Shown: positions 1 to 8,306 of the stretch, one piece after another | Numbering within the stretch: position 1 is the first letter of the stretch | Layout: each line of letters starts with the position of its first letter | Origin: Lacticaseibacillus baoqingensis | Lineage (GTDB): Bacteria > Bacillota > Bacilli > Lactobacillales > Lactobacillaceae | DNA length: 64,000 nucleotides | Assembly (NCBI RefSeq): GCF_003946165.1 | Contig: NZ_RHOI01000010.1 | Span: forward strand, 1-64,000 | Direction: 5' to 3' | The notes under the pieces: generated by a model | Seen by the model: only the letters and a program-made list of their open reading frames with translations | Told to the model about the DNA's origin: nothing | Database searches by the model: none | Position numbers and translations under genes: made by a program

Positions 1-87
1 TTGTTAAAGAAGAAAGTATCGCCGATCATCATTATCTTTGGTTTGTTCATTGTGGGGATCTTGTTCCACGTTTGGGGCATCATGTAA
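1..87 (+). CDS. manN: C-terminal end of mannose-family PTS IID component (partial)
   Basis: Only the last 28 codons are present; the gene begins before the window. The tail is basic (LLKKK), then one hydrophobic segment ending in FHVWGIM and a TAA stop, which resembles the C-terminal helix of mannose/fructose/sorbose-family PTS IID proteins. The call rests mainly on the next gene, a ManO/DUF956 protein, which in lactic acid bacteria typically follows manLMN. IID is the membrane partner of IIC in sugar uptake and phosphorylation. Too little sequence remains to be certain. Confidence 0.55.
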   Translation: MLKKKVSPIIIIFGLFIVGILFHVWGIM

Positions 88-107
88 AACAATTTTTCAG
101 ACCTGCG

Positions 108-133
108 GCTCAGGCATTTGCCTGGGCTGTTTT
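108..133 (+). terminator. Terminator-like hairpin between PTS IID and manO
   Basis: GCTCAGGC pairs with GCCTGGGC (one G-U pair) around an ATTT loop and is followed by TGTTTT. A TATAAT lies at 136-141 just downstream, so manO may have its own promoter or be expressed by read-through. Confidence 0.45.
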
Positions 134-170
134 GGTATAATGAATTAAAAACAAGGGAAACGGTGAAAAA

Positions 171-614
171 ATGGTCGAGTCTGCTTTTGGAAAAATCGAG
201 TCATTGAACTCAAAGGTCGAATTAGTTGAAAAAGGGACCTCGTATTTAGGCCTGGGTGACTATGGGAAGATCATGATCGGTGATCGCGGGTTTGAATTCT
301 ACAGTGATCGCAATATCAAAAACTACATCCAATTACCTTGGCGAGAAGTCGATGTCGTGATCGCTTCGATCATGTTTGGCGGTAAGTGGATCCCGCGCTT
401 TGCGATCAGGACCAAGAAAAATGGGACTTATTCTTTCGCGTCGCATGATCCTAAAGCCGTTTTGCGGGCTTGCCGTGAGCATATTCCGGCAGATCATATT
501 GTCCGATCCTTAAGTTTCAATCAGGTATTTCGACAAGCCATCAAGAATTTCCCGCAAACCATGCATGCGCTTCCCGGCCGCTTGCGCAGCCGGTTGGGGA
601 AACATAAGGATTAA
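171..614 (+). CDS. manO: ManO-like protein, DUF956 family
   Basis: A 147-residue soluble protein with no signal peptide or membrane segment. The pattern GTSYLGLGDYGKIMIGD, then PWREVDVVIAS and FGGKWIPRFAI, matches the DUF956/ManO family encoded directly downstream of mannose PTS operons in lactobacilli, lactococci and enterococci. ManO has been proposed as an accessory or regulatory protein of the mannose PTS; its biochemical role is not settled. The start is the ATG at 171; AAGGGAAA lies upstream at a somewhat long distance. A strong hairpin closes the unit. Confidence 0.8.
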   Translation: MVESAFGKIESLNSKVELVEKGTSYLGLGDYGKIMIGDRGFEFYSDRNIKNYIQLPWREVDVVIASIMFGGKWIPRFAIRTKKNGTYSFASHDPKAVLRACREHIPADHIVRSLSFNQVFRQAIKNFPQTMHALPGRLRSRLGKHKD

Positions 615-625
615 TATCATTAAGG

Positions 626-654
626 ACACTCCTATGATCGGGAGTGTTTTTTTT
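626..654 (+). terminator. Rho-independent terminator after manO
   Basis: ACACTCC and GGAGTGT form a 7-bp perfect stem around an 8-nt loop, followed directly by eight T residues. Confidence 0.9.
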
Positions 655-755
655 GCCTATTTTCCATCCGGGTCGGTGTTTTCGAGGAAAATTGACCGCA
701 CAAAACAAGCTGTCAAAGCCTGAAATCGCTTGCTGGGAAAATCACAAGCATATTA

Positions 756-785
756 TTAGACGAAAGCGCTATTAGTGGGTACACT
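756..785 (+). promoter_or_regulatory. Probable promoter of the gluconate operon
   Basis: TTAGAC (756-761) and TACACT (780-785) are separated by 18 nt. The overlap of the spacer with a cre-like site supports a catabolite-controlled promoter. Assigned by eye. Confidence 0.45.
761..774 (+). promoter_or_regulatory. cre-like site (CcpA) in the gluconate promoter
   Basis: CGAAAGCGCTATTA matches 12 of 14 positions of the cre consensus TGWAARCGYTWNCW. It lies between the proposed -35 and -10 boxes, where CcpA binding would block transcription when a preferred sugar is present. This fits a gluconate catabolic operon. Confidence 0.5.
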
Positions 786-861
786 GACAGCACAGTGATA
801 AAAACGTTTGCTCGACGAACTTCAGGACGTCGCCATCAGGCGGCAGAAAAGGAGGCAACGC

Positions 862-1749
862 ATGCAAGTGGGATTGATCGGATTGGGGAAAATGGGCGGT
901 GCGCTGGCAGCCAATATGTTGGCCCATAATCTAGATGTCGTGGCGTATGACCCGCAACTTCCCGATAAGCTGCCGCCGACACTAGTGGCAGTCGCGGATG
1001 TGCCGACGCTGGTCGTTAAATTAGCTAAACCGCGCGTCATTTGGCTGATGGTCCCGGCCAAAGTCGTGAAAACGGTGGTCCAGGAACTAGTTGAGGTGTT
1101 AGCGCCAGGTGACGTGGTGATCGATGGCGGGAATTCGTTTTATCGAGATTCCGTGGCCCTCGCGGAGCGCTTAGCTGATTATGGCGTTGAGTTTTTGGAC
1201 GTCGGTACTTCCGGTGGCGTGGCCGGTGCCCGTGAAGGGGCCTGTTTGATGATTGGCGGGCCGCAAGCAACGTATGCGCGCTTAGAGCCTTTGTTTGCGG
1301 CTGTGGCGGTGGCTAATGGGTATTTTTATGCCGGTCCAACTGGTGCCGGCCATTATCTCAAAATGGTGCACAATGGCATTGAATATGGCATGATGCAAGC
1401 TATTGGCGAAGGCTTTGAACTGTTGAGTCAAGCCCCTTACCAGTTTGATTTGGGCGGTGCGGCAGCCGTATGGACGCAAGGCTCCGTGATCAGAGGGTGG
1501 TTGATGGAATTAGCGGCGCAAGCTTTTGCCGCTGACCCGCAATTAACGGCGATCCAAGGTGTCATGCATTCTAGCGGTGAAGGGGCTTGGACCATGCAGG
1601 AAGGTTTAGCCCATCATGTGCCACTGCCGGCGCTAGGGGCCGCGTTGACCATGCGCTATCGCTCTGAAACCGCTGATACTATGACCGGAAAAACTGTGGC
1701 CGCCTTACGCAACGGGTTTGGCGGCCATGCGGTGGAAAGGAAAGTGTGA
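862..1749 (+). CDS. gntZ: 6-phosphogluconate dehydrogenase, decarboxylating, short form
   Basis: Predicted to oxidise and decarboxylate 6-phosphogluconate to ribulose 5-phosphate. The 295-residue protein starts with a Rossmann motif (GLIGLGKMGGALAANM), followed by DGGNS, the signature GTSGG and the catalytic-helix motif KMVHNGIEYG (about residues 170-180). At about 300 residues it matches the short GntZ/YqeC type, commonly NAD-preferring, and not the 470-residue Gnd. The ATG at 862 is chosen because AAAGGAGG sits 7 nt upstream. It is the first gene of a gluconate operon and ends 1 nt before the kinase start. Confidence 0.88.
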   Translation: MQVGLIGLGKMGGALAANMLAHNLDVVAYDPQLPDKLPPTLVAVADVPTLVVKLAKPRVIWLMVPAKVVKTVVQELVEVLAPGDVVIDGGNSFYRDSVALAERLADYGVEFLDVGTSGGVAGAREGACLMIGGPQATYARLEPLFAAVAVANGYFYAGPTGAGHYLKMVHNGIEYGMMQAIGEGFELLSQAPYQFDLGGAAAVWTQGSVIRGWLMELAAQAFAADPQLTAIQGVMHSSGEGAWTMQEGLAHHVPLPALGAALTMRYRSETADTMTGKTVAALRNGFGGHAVERKV

Positions 1750-1750
1750 A

Positions 1751-3283
1751 ATGGAAACCATGATCGGCGTTGATTTGGGTACCACGAGCACGAAAACCGT
1801 GTTGTTTGACGTGCAAGGGCATGTGCTGGCGACAGCAAACATTGATTATCCGCTGTACCAAGATGAGCCAGAAATGGCTGAAGAGGATCCAGAGACAATT
1901 TTTGAAGCCGTGATCGCGGGATTAAGTCAGGTTTTGCGCCAACAGCCGGAAAATGCGGCAGCAGTTCAAGGGGTCGCATTTTCTGCGGCCATGCACAGTG
2001 TGATCTTGCTGGATGAGCAATATCACCCGCTGACGCGCGTGATCACTTGGGCGGACAATCGCGCTGCGGCCGCCGCTGCGCAATTGCAGCAGTTGCCTGG
2101 CGCCCAAGCCTTGGTGCAAAGGACTGGTGTGCCGATCCATCCGATGTCGCCTTTAGCCAAGCTGATGTGGCTGCAAGCTGAGCGCCCTGAATTGGTTGCG
2201 CAAATGCGCTATGTGGTCGGGATCAAAGACTACGTATTGTGGCGGCTTTGCGGTGAATTAGTACAAGATTATTCGCTTGCCAATGCGACCGGGTGGTTCA
2301 ACTTGCACACCATGGATTGGGACAGTGAAGCGCTGCAACTCGCAGGATTGACGCCGGCGCAATTGCCGCGATTGGTGGATACCAGCTATATCTTGCCGCG
2401 GATGGATCCTGCTTTTGCGACGGTCACTGGTTTGTCTGCAGAAACCCCGTTGATCATTGGGGCCAGCGATGGGACGCTGTCCAATTTAGGCGTGAATGCG
2501 ATCGCGCCTGGGGTCTTGGCGGTCACGATCGGCACTTCCGGCGCCGTGCGGGCAGTGGTTGATCACCCGGTTGTGGATCCTAATGGAAAGTTGTTCACCT
2601 ATTATCTCGCCCCAAACCGGTGGGTGGTCGGCGGCCCGGTGAATAATGGGGGCATCGTTTTTCGTTGGGTGCGTGATCAGCTATTTGCGCCGGAAAAGCT
2701 GACGGCAGAACAGTTGCAAATCGATCCATATACACTGCTGACAGAAATCGCGGCGAACGTGCCGGCAGGGGCAGAAGGATTATTGTTTCACCCATACCTG
2801 GGTGGTGAGCGCGCCCCGATCTGGAATGCGGATGCTCGCGGGAGCTTTTTTGGGTTGACGCGGCGGCATACCCGCGCGCATATGGTTCGCGCGACATTAG
2901 AAGGGATCGTATACAATTTGTATGCGGTGATGCTGATGATCCAAGGCGTTGCTGGAGAGCCAGTAGCGATCCAAGCAACCGGCGGATTTGCGCAAAGCGC
3001 ATTGTGGCGGCAAATGTTGGCGGATATTTTTGAACGGGAGGTGACGATTCCAGCAAGCTTTGAAAGCTCCGCGTTAGGGGCTGCTGTGATCGGTATGCAG
3101 GCTTTAGGCATGATTGACAGCCTTGATGCCGTTGCTGAGATGGTTGGGGCCACTAATGTGCATCAGCCTAACGTTCAAACTTTTGATGCTTACCGTGCGT
3201 TATTGCCGATCTGGATCCGACTAGCCCGTGAAGTGGCCGGAGAGTATGCAGCGATCGCGGCTTATCAACGCGATCATCACTAA
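1751..3283 (+). CDS. gntK: Gluconokinase, FGGY family
   Basis: ATP-dependent kinase giving 6-phosphogluconate, the substrate of the upstream dehydrogenase. The 510-residue protein opens with the FGGY phosphate-1 motif IGVDLGTTSTKTVLFD, has the central GASDG(T) segment, TIGTSGAVR, and the C-terminal ATGGFAQS / SSALGAAVIG motifs. Length is typical for a FGGY gluconokinase. The ATG at 1751 follows GGAAAGG; longer in-frame starts would run into gntZ. Substrate is inferred from the operon (dehydrogenase before, GntP after), since FGGY kinases of different sugars look alike. Confidence 0.88.
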   Translation: METMIGVDLGTTSTKTVLFDVQGHVLATANIDYPLYQDEPEMAEEDPETIFEAVIAGLSQVLRQQPENAAAVQGVAFSAAMHSVILLDEQYHPLTRVITWADNRAAAAAAQLQQLPGAQALVQRTGVPIHPMSPLAKLMWLQAERPELVAQMRYVVGIKDYVLWRLCGELVQDYSLANATGWFNLHTMDWDSEALQLAGLTPAQLPRLVDTSYILPRMDPAFATVTGLSAETPLIIGASDGTLSNLGVNAIAPGVLAVTIGTSGAVRAVVDHPVVDPNGKLFTYYLAPNRWVVGGPVNNGGIVFRWVRDQLFAPEKLTAEQLQIDPYTLLTEIAANVPAGAEGLLFHPYLGGERAPIWNADARGSFFGLTRRHTRAHMVRATLEGIVYNLYAVMLMIQGVAGEPVAIQATGGFAQSALWRQMLADIFEREVTIPASFESSALGAAVIGMQALGMIDSLDAVAEMVGATNVHQPNVQTFDAYRALLPIWIRLAREVAGEYAAIAAYQRDHH

Positions 3284-3298
3284 AAGGAGGAGAGCCTT

Positions 3299-4651
3299 GT
3301 GACGCTATTGATCTTAGTCTTAGGTATTGCGTTATTGTTGGTGTTGATCATTCGCTTCAAAATGAACACGTATCTGGCACTGATCATTACTGCGATCGTT
3401 GTGGCGTTAGGCTTGGGGATGCCGGCTGGGCAGATCGCAACTAGTATTCAAAATGGGATCGGCGCTCAGTTGGGAGAGTTGGCGTTAGTCTTTGGGTTTG
3501 GTGCGATGTTAGGGCGTTTGGTTGCAGATGCCGGTGGGGCCTATCGGATCGCGCATACTTTGATCGAAAAGTTTGGGCAAAGACGCCTGCAATGGGCGGT
3601 GGTCGTCGCATCGTTTATTATTGGCATCGCGCTGTTTTTTGAAGTCGGGATCGTGCTGTTAGTCCCGATCGTTTTTGCCATCGCAATAGAAGCAGGGGTG
3701 CCGATTTTGTATCTGGGATTGCCAATGGGGGCGGCTTTGTCAGTGACTCATGGCTTTTTGCCCCCGCATCCGGCACCGACAGCAATTGCCCAAGCACTAG
3801 GCGCGCCTGCTGGGGAAGTATTGTTGTATGGCATTGTGATCGCCATCCCCACGGTGATCATTGCCGGGCCGTTATTTACAAAAATCGCGCAAAGCTATGC
3901 GCCAAAAGCATTCACCAAAAGCGGCGACTTAAGCGCTTTAGGTCCGCAAAAAACGTTCAAGCTGGATCAAACGCCTAGTTTTGGCCTATCGGTGTTGACC
4001 TCGCTGTTTCCGGTATTATTAATGGCCTTAACGACGATCTATATGATGATGCGCCATGGCGGGACCATGCCCAAACAGCCTAGCGGATTAGATAATGCGG
4101 TAGCGTTTGTCGGTGCCCCAAGTATCGCCATGGTCATTTCATTGTTATTTGCCTTGTGGAGCATGGGGTATCAGCGGCATATCCCGACCAAAGCGATCAT
4201 GACCAGTCTTGAAGAAGCGGTGAGATCCATTGCGATGTTGTTATTAGTGATCGGTGGTGGGGGTGCGTTTAAGCAAGTCTTGATCGATGGCGGAGTCGGC
4301 GATTCCGTCAAAGAACTGTTCTTAGGCGCCCATGTTTCACCGTTGCTCTTAGGGTGGCTGATCGCAGTGGTGTTACGCTTGGCATTAGGATCAGCAACGG
4401 TTGCGGCATTAACGGCTGCGGGTTTGGTGACACCATTGATGCAACAAGCCGGCGTCGACCCTGCCTTGATGGTGTTGGCGCTAGGGGCCGGCAGTTTAGC
4501 GGCAAGTCATGTGAATGATGCGGGCTTTTGGATGTTCAAAGAGTATTTTGATCTTTCCGTAAAAGAGACCTTGATGACGTGGACGGTGTTAGAAACGGTT
4601 ATATCTGTTGTTGGATTGGCTGGTGTCTTGATACTTTCGCTTATCGTCTGA
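3299..4651 (+). CDS. gntP: Gluconate permease, GntP family
   Basis: A 450-residue polytopic membrane protein with about 12 to 14 hydrophobic segments, which would import gluconate by proton symport. It has GntP-family features: the GLPMGAALSVTHGFLPPHP segment near residues 139-157, a loop-rich centre, and the conserved late segment SLAASHVNDAGFWMF. The GTG start at 3299 follows AAAAGGAGG closely. Third gene of the gluconate operon, 15 nt after the kinase. Confidence 0.9.
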   Translation: MTLLILVLGIALLLVLIIRFKMNTYLALIITAIVVALGLGMPAGQIATSIQNGIGAQLGELALVFGFGAMLGRLVADAGGAYRIAHTLIEKFGQRRLQWAVVVASFIIGIALFFEVGIVLLVPIVFAIAIEAGVPILYLGLPMGAALSVTHGFLPPHPAPTAIAQALGAPAGEVLLYGIVIAIPTVIIAGPLFTKIAQSYAPKAFTKSGDLSALGPQKTFKLDQTPSFGLSVLTSLFPVLLMALTTIYMMMRHGGTMPKQPSGLDNAVAFVGAPSIAMVISLLFALWSMGYQRHIPTKAIMTSLEEAVRSIAMLLLVIGGGGAFKQVLIDGGVGDSVKELFLGAHVSPLLLGWLIAVVLRLALGSATVAALTAAGLVTPLMQQAGVDPALMVLALGAGSLAASHVNDAGFWMFKEYFDLSVKETLMTWTVLETVISVVGLAGVLILSLIV

Positions 4652-4733
4652 CGCGTCAGGGATATTATGCTAAAATAAGACCATTGAGCGCCCTCGACTT
4701 TTCAAATCTTTGTGGGTGACAGTGGAGGATAAT

Positions 4734-5330
4734 GTGACGAATCATCGCAGTCGAGCATATCGCATCAGCATTTTAGCGCTATTCATTGCTATTGTTGCGA
4801 TTCAAAATGTGATCCCTTTTCTCGGATATATCCCTATTGGACCATTTAGTATTGCCATTATTCAAGTGACGGTCGTCATCGCTGCTGTCACCTTAGGCCC
4901 ACGAGATGGTATGATCGTCGGCTTGACTTGGGGATTGATCAATTGGGTACGAGCGTTTGCATGGCCGACTAGTCCGTTGGCGGTTTATGTGTTGGTCAAT
5001 CCGCTGGTTTCCGTTGTTCCTCGCGCTTTAGTCGGATTGATCAGTGGCTGGTTATTTTTACGGTTGGTGCGCGGTGATCGCCATCAAGCTAAGCTATGGC
5101 AACTGGCTATCGCCGGTTTGAGTGGCGCTTTGGTCAATACGATTTTGGTGTTGGGCTTGATGTGGGTGATGTATCTGTTTGGTTTAGTGCCATTAGCCAA
5201 AATGCACATCGACGCGTTGATGCCGTTTTTGCTGGGGATCATGGCTACCAATGGCATCCCCGAAGCGATCTTATCGATGATCGTCGTACCAGCAGTGGCT
5301 AAGCCGCTGTTGCGGATCATTGGTAAATAA
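4734..5330 (+). CDS. ECF transporter substrate-binding (S) component
   Basis: A 198-residue, six-segment membrane protein of the energy-coupling-factor S-component type: a short basic N-terminus, then hydrophobic helices containing IPFLGYIPIGPFSIAIIQ and ITLGPRDG-like loops (here VTLGPRDGMIVGLTWG). S components bind a vitamin or precursor and dock on a shared EcfAA'T module, which is not in this window. The sequence looks closest to PanT/HmpT-like S components (pantothenate or a pyrimidine precursor), but the substrate cannot be fixed by eye. GTG at 4734 is chosen because GTGGAGG lies 5 nt upstream. It stands alone, closed by a strong terminator. Confidence 0.75.
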   Translation: MTNHRSRAYRISILALFIAIVAIQNVIPFLGYIPIGPFSIAIIQVTVVIAAVTLGPRDGMIVGLTWGLINWVRAFAWPTSPLAVYVLVNPLVSVVPRALVGLISGWLFLRLVRGDRHQAKLWQLAIAGLSGALVNTILVLGLMWVMYLFGLVPLAKMHIDALMPFLLGIMATNGIPEAILSMIVVPAVAKPLLRIIGK

Positions 5331-5342
5331 AGCAGACGCTTT

Positions 5343-5388
5343 TCAGGGATGATGACAAAAAAGCCATCATCCCTGATTTTGCTTTTTG
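5343..5388 (+). terminator. Terminator after the ECF S component
   Basis: TCAGGGATGATG pairs perfectly with CATCATCCCTGA (12 bp) and is followed by a T-rich tract. Confidence 0.88.
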
Positions 5389-5564
5389 GTGTCTGAATCA
5401 GGTAACGATCGGCCCCCTCAAACGCCCCTAGATCTCTTTGAACATAGTCACTGACCAGGTTCGTGGTAGGCAGAAGCGGTTTTTGGCGCCTGAGACTAAA
5501 CTCAAATGATTTCGCAATTTATTGGTTGAAAGCCTACAATAAAGGGGAAACTTTTGAGAAAGAG

Positions 5565-6983
5565 ATGATCCTTTTGACCAAACGTTACCAAGGCTCTTGC
5601 ACGACGATCTTAGTGGGCAAAAAAGCCAGCATTGATGGCTCGACGATGATCGCCCGCAACGAAGACGGGGCTGAAGCTCTTAACCCTGAGAAGTTCGTTT
5701 ATGTGAAACCAGAAGACCAGCCGCGCCATTACCAGGCGGTGTTGTCCAAGTTCCACCTGGAATTGCCTAATGATCCGCTGGGCTATACGTCGACACCAGA
5801 CGCGGTGGCTGGACACGGTATTTGGGCCGCTGCCGGTATCAACAGTGCCAATGTTGCGATGACAGCCACCGAAACGATCACGACCAACTCTCGAGCGTTA
5901 GGGGTCGACCCGCTGAATCCCGATGGCTTAGGGGAAGAAGATATTACTGCCATTGTCTTGCCTTACATCCATAGCGCTCGCGAAGGGGTGCTGCGCTTAG
6001 GCAAGCTGCTTGAAGAATACGGGACTTACGAAACCAATGGGATTTGCTTTTCTGACAAAGACGAGTGTTGGTATTTTGATAGTATTGCCGGGCACCACTG
6101 GGCGGCTGTGCGCATCCCCGATGATGCGTATGTGATTGCGCCTAACCGCTTCAACATTGACCATTTTGACTTTGATTCTGAGGATACCTTGTGCGCGCCG
6201 GACCTGAAACAATTGGTTGACGAGCACCACCTGAATCCCGATCCAACCGGCTACAACTTGCGGCACATTTTCGGTTCTGCAACGATCAAGGATACGCGCT
6301 ATAATAACCCGCGGGCTTGGTATGGACAAAAGTATTTCAATCCAGAGATCAAACAAAGCCCGATCGACCAGGATCTGCCATTCATCTGTCGCACGGACAA
6401 GTTGATCGCCGTAGAAGACATCAAGTTTGTGTTGAGCTCACACTATGAAAACACTGACTTTGATCCTTATGGGACCACGAATACCGAAGGCCAAAAGCAG
6501 CTTTATCGGCCGATCGGCATCAACCGCAATCAAGAATTGCACATCTTACAGATCCGCAACGATGTCCCCAAGGCAATCGCCGGCATTCACTGGTTGGCAT
6601 ACGGTCCGAACACATTCAATGCGATCGTACCGTTTTACGCCAATGTCAATGACACACCGGTACAATACAAAAATACTGGGGCTCACTATACGCAAGGCAG
6701 TCAATACTGGTTGTCTTACCTGCTGGGGACGTTCGGGGATTATGACTTCCATTTATTTGAAGACTTCGAAAACATTTTCGAACAAAATACCGTGGGTGCT
6801 TGTCGCCATATCCAGTTGGCAGCAGACCAAGTTGCGCTGACGAAGCCTGACACGATCGGGTACCTCACTGAAGTCAACGCCAAGCTGGCAGAGGTCTCAT
6901 TTGACAACTCCAACCAATTACTGGGTCAGATGATCGAGTTAGCTGCACCGCGGATGAAGCTGCAATTCACGCTGCATGATTGA
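5565..6983 (+). CDS. pepD: Dipeptidase, peptidase family C69 (PepD type)
   Basis: Cytoplasmic Ntn-fold dipeptidase of lactic acid bacteria that cleaves dipeptides from peptide uptake. The 472-residue length fits PepD. The N-terminal QGSCTTILVGKKASIDGSTM contains the expected catalytic cysteine (Cys12 with this start), followed by the family pattern ARNED. The ATG at 5565 is weakly supported (GAGAAAGAG just upstream); a TTG at 5574 is an alternative. In C69 enzymes the cysteine is normally exposed after removal of a short propeptide, which fits the 11 residues before it. Stands alone between two terminators. Confidence 0.87.
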   Translation: MILLTKRYQGSCTTILVGKKASIDGSTMIARNEDGAEALNPEKFVYVKPEDQPRHYQAVLSKFHLELPNDPLGYTSTPDAVAGHGIWAAAGINSANVAMTATETITTNSRALGVDPLNPDGLGEEDITAIVLPYIHSAREGVLRLGKLLEEYGTYETNGICFSDKDECWYFDSIAGHHWAAVRIPDDAYVIAPNRFNIDHFDFDSEDTLCAPDLKQLVDEHHLNPDPTGYNLRHIFGSATIKDTRYNNPRAWYGQKYFNPEIKQSPIDQDLPFICRTDKLIAVEDIKFVLSSHYENTDFDPYGTTNTEGQKQLYRPIGINRNQELHILQIRNDVPKAIAGIHWLAYGPNTFNAIVPFYANVNDTPVQYKNTGAHYTQGSQYWLSYLLGTFGDYDFHLFEDFENIFEQNTVGACRHIQLAADQVALTKPDTIGYLTEVNAKLAEVSFDNSNQLLGQMIELAAPRMKLQFTLHD

Positions 6984-7001
6984 TCCGCTTAACCTCAGCG
7001 C

Positions 7002-7052
7002 AAAACGCCGTCACCACCGTTTCTCAAGAAACGGCAGTAACGGCGTTTTTTT
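7002..7052. terminator. Bidirectional terminator between convergent genes
   Basis: AAACGCCGT and ACGGCGTTT form the outer stem and CCGTTTCTCAAGAAACGG an inner hairpin. T runs flank both sides, so it can end the dipeptidase (+) and the phosphatase-family gene (-). Confidence 0.85.
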
Positions 7053-7056
7053 GACT

Positions 7057-8136
7057 TTACGGCATCAAGGCAAACGTTAAGCGCGCAGGCGTATGGTCCG
7101 AGTACAAAAAGCTCGTATCCACGATTTTGACGGATTTGGCTAAGACGTTAGGCGAGAGAATAAAACCATCGATCAAGGTGACAAAACTCTTGCCTGGCAC
7201 CCAAGGCTGGTCAAGGGCGCGCACGGAAGGCTGTGCTGCTTGGGCCAATCCCATTGTCGGAACGTAAAAGCCTTTAGGCAGGCGGGCATAAGGAAATAAG
7301 TGCGTCCAAGTTTCGTTTTGCGCACGCGTGTGAAAAATATGCGCCGAAGCGTTCAGCAAGCGATGATTATAATCGCCTCCAACGATCACATAATCGCCTT
7401 GGTGATAAGCTTGGGCGATGGACGCAAATAACTTGGCAAACTGTGCCGCTTGCAAGGCGCGATCTTTGGTAAAAGCAGAGAGATGCACATTGACAAGGTG
7501 CAGGTATTTACCATTGCTTGTTGGGACCTTAGTCACGGTATAGGCGCGGTCAAGGTCGGTAAACTTAGTTGGATCCGTCGCGATCGGCAAGGAATAACGT
7601 TGTGCCGCAGTGATCTTGAACTTAGCCAAGGTCATCAAGCCAGATTTAGCCGCACCGATGGGTTGGTTAAAGGGATAAAAAAGATAAGGGGAGTCATAAT
7701 TTTGCCCGTAAACACTGCTGTATTGACGGCTAAATGCCGTGCTCAAGGCTGCAACTTCGTCAACGTGCCATGAGCGATCACCATTTTGGTCCACTTCTTG
7801 AAAAAAAGCGATATCCGGATCGCCGGCGCGAGTGGTTGCAATGATGCCAGCCAAGGCGGTTTGTACCGCTTTTTTACTGTAGGCGCGGGCATATCGGCCG
7901 CCATCCATGAAAAATGAGTAGCTGGGCGGATAAGCACCATAGCCGATATTGTATGTTTGGGCCAGATAGGTTTGTCCGACCTGGATGACGTTGGTTTGGA
8001 GATGTTTGGGCTGTAAAGGCAGATCGTCTGGCAGACGATAAAATGCCGCATACAAATACCCCACATAACCGCCTAAGGCCACAGCCGCTGCCCCAAGCAA
8101 CCCGCCAAGTGTTTTCAATCCGCGGTGATTTTTCAC
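7057..8136 (-). CDS. Endonuclease/exonuclease/phosphatase-family protein, membrane-anchored
   Basis: A 359-residue protein with one N-terminal hydrophobic segment (about residues 9-30), so probably exported and tethered outside the membrane. The rest has the EEP fold motifs: FFQEVD (metal-binding Glu), VNVHLSAF, GGDYNH (Asp/Asn pair) and the C-terminal SDHTP with the catalytic His. Members cleave phosphodiester or phosphomonoester bonds in nucleic acids, phosphoinositides or sphingomyelin; the substrate here is unknown. GTG start at 8136 is chosen because AAGGAGG is 6 nt upstream. The gene faces pepD and diverges from the next membrane protein. Confidence 0.82.
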   Translation of the reverse strand: MKNHRGLKTLGGLLGAAAVALGGYVGYLYAAFYRLPDDLPLQPKHLQTNVIQVGQTYLAQTYNIGYGAYPPSYSFFMDGGRYARAYSKKAVQTALAGIIATTRAGDPDIAFFQEVDQNGDRSWHVDEVAALSTAFSRQYSSVYGQNYDSPYLFYPFNQPIGAAKSGLMTLAKFKITAAQRYSLPIATDPTKFTDLDRAYTVTKVPTSNGKYLHLVNVHLSAFTKDRALQAAQFAKLFASIAQAYHQGDYVIVGGDYNHRLLNASAHIFHTRAQNETWTHLFPYARLPKGFYVPTMGLAQAAQPSVRALDQPWVPGKSFVTLIDGFILSPNVLAKSVKIVDTSFLYSDHTPARLTFALMP

Positions 8137-8306
8137 AATGGGCCTCCTTGCAGCGATGCGCTTTATTTTACCATATTCGGCGCAAGTATAGCTGAAAGGT
8201 AAAATGGGGTATAATCTGTAAAGTGTTAGCTGAAAGATATCGAGATAGGCTGATAAGGATGGAAATTGGGTGATTGACCATCAATCAGAATTTTAGGAGT
8301 GAAAAA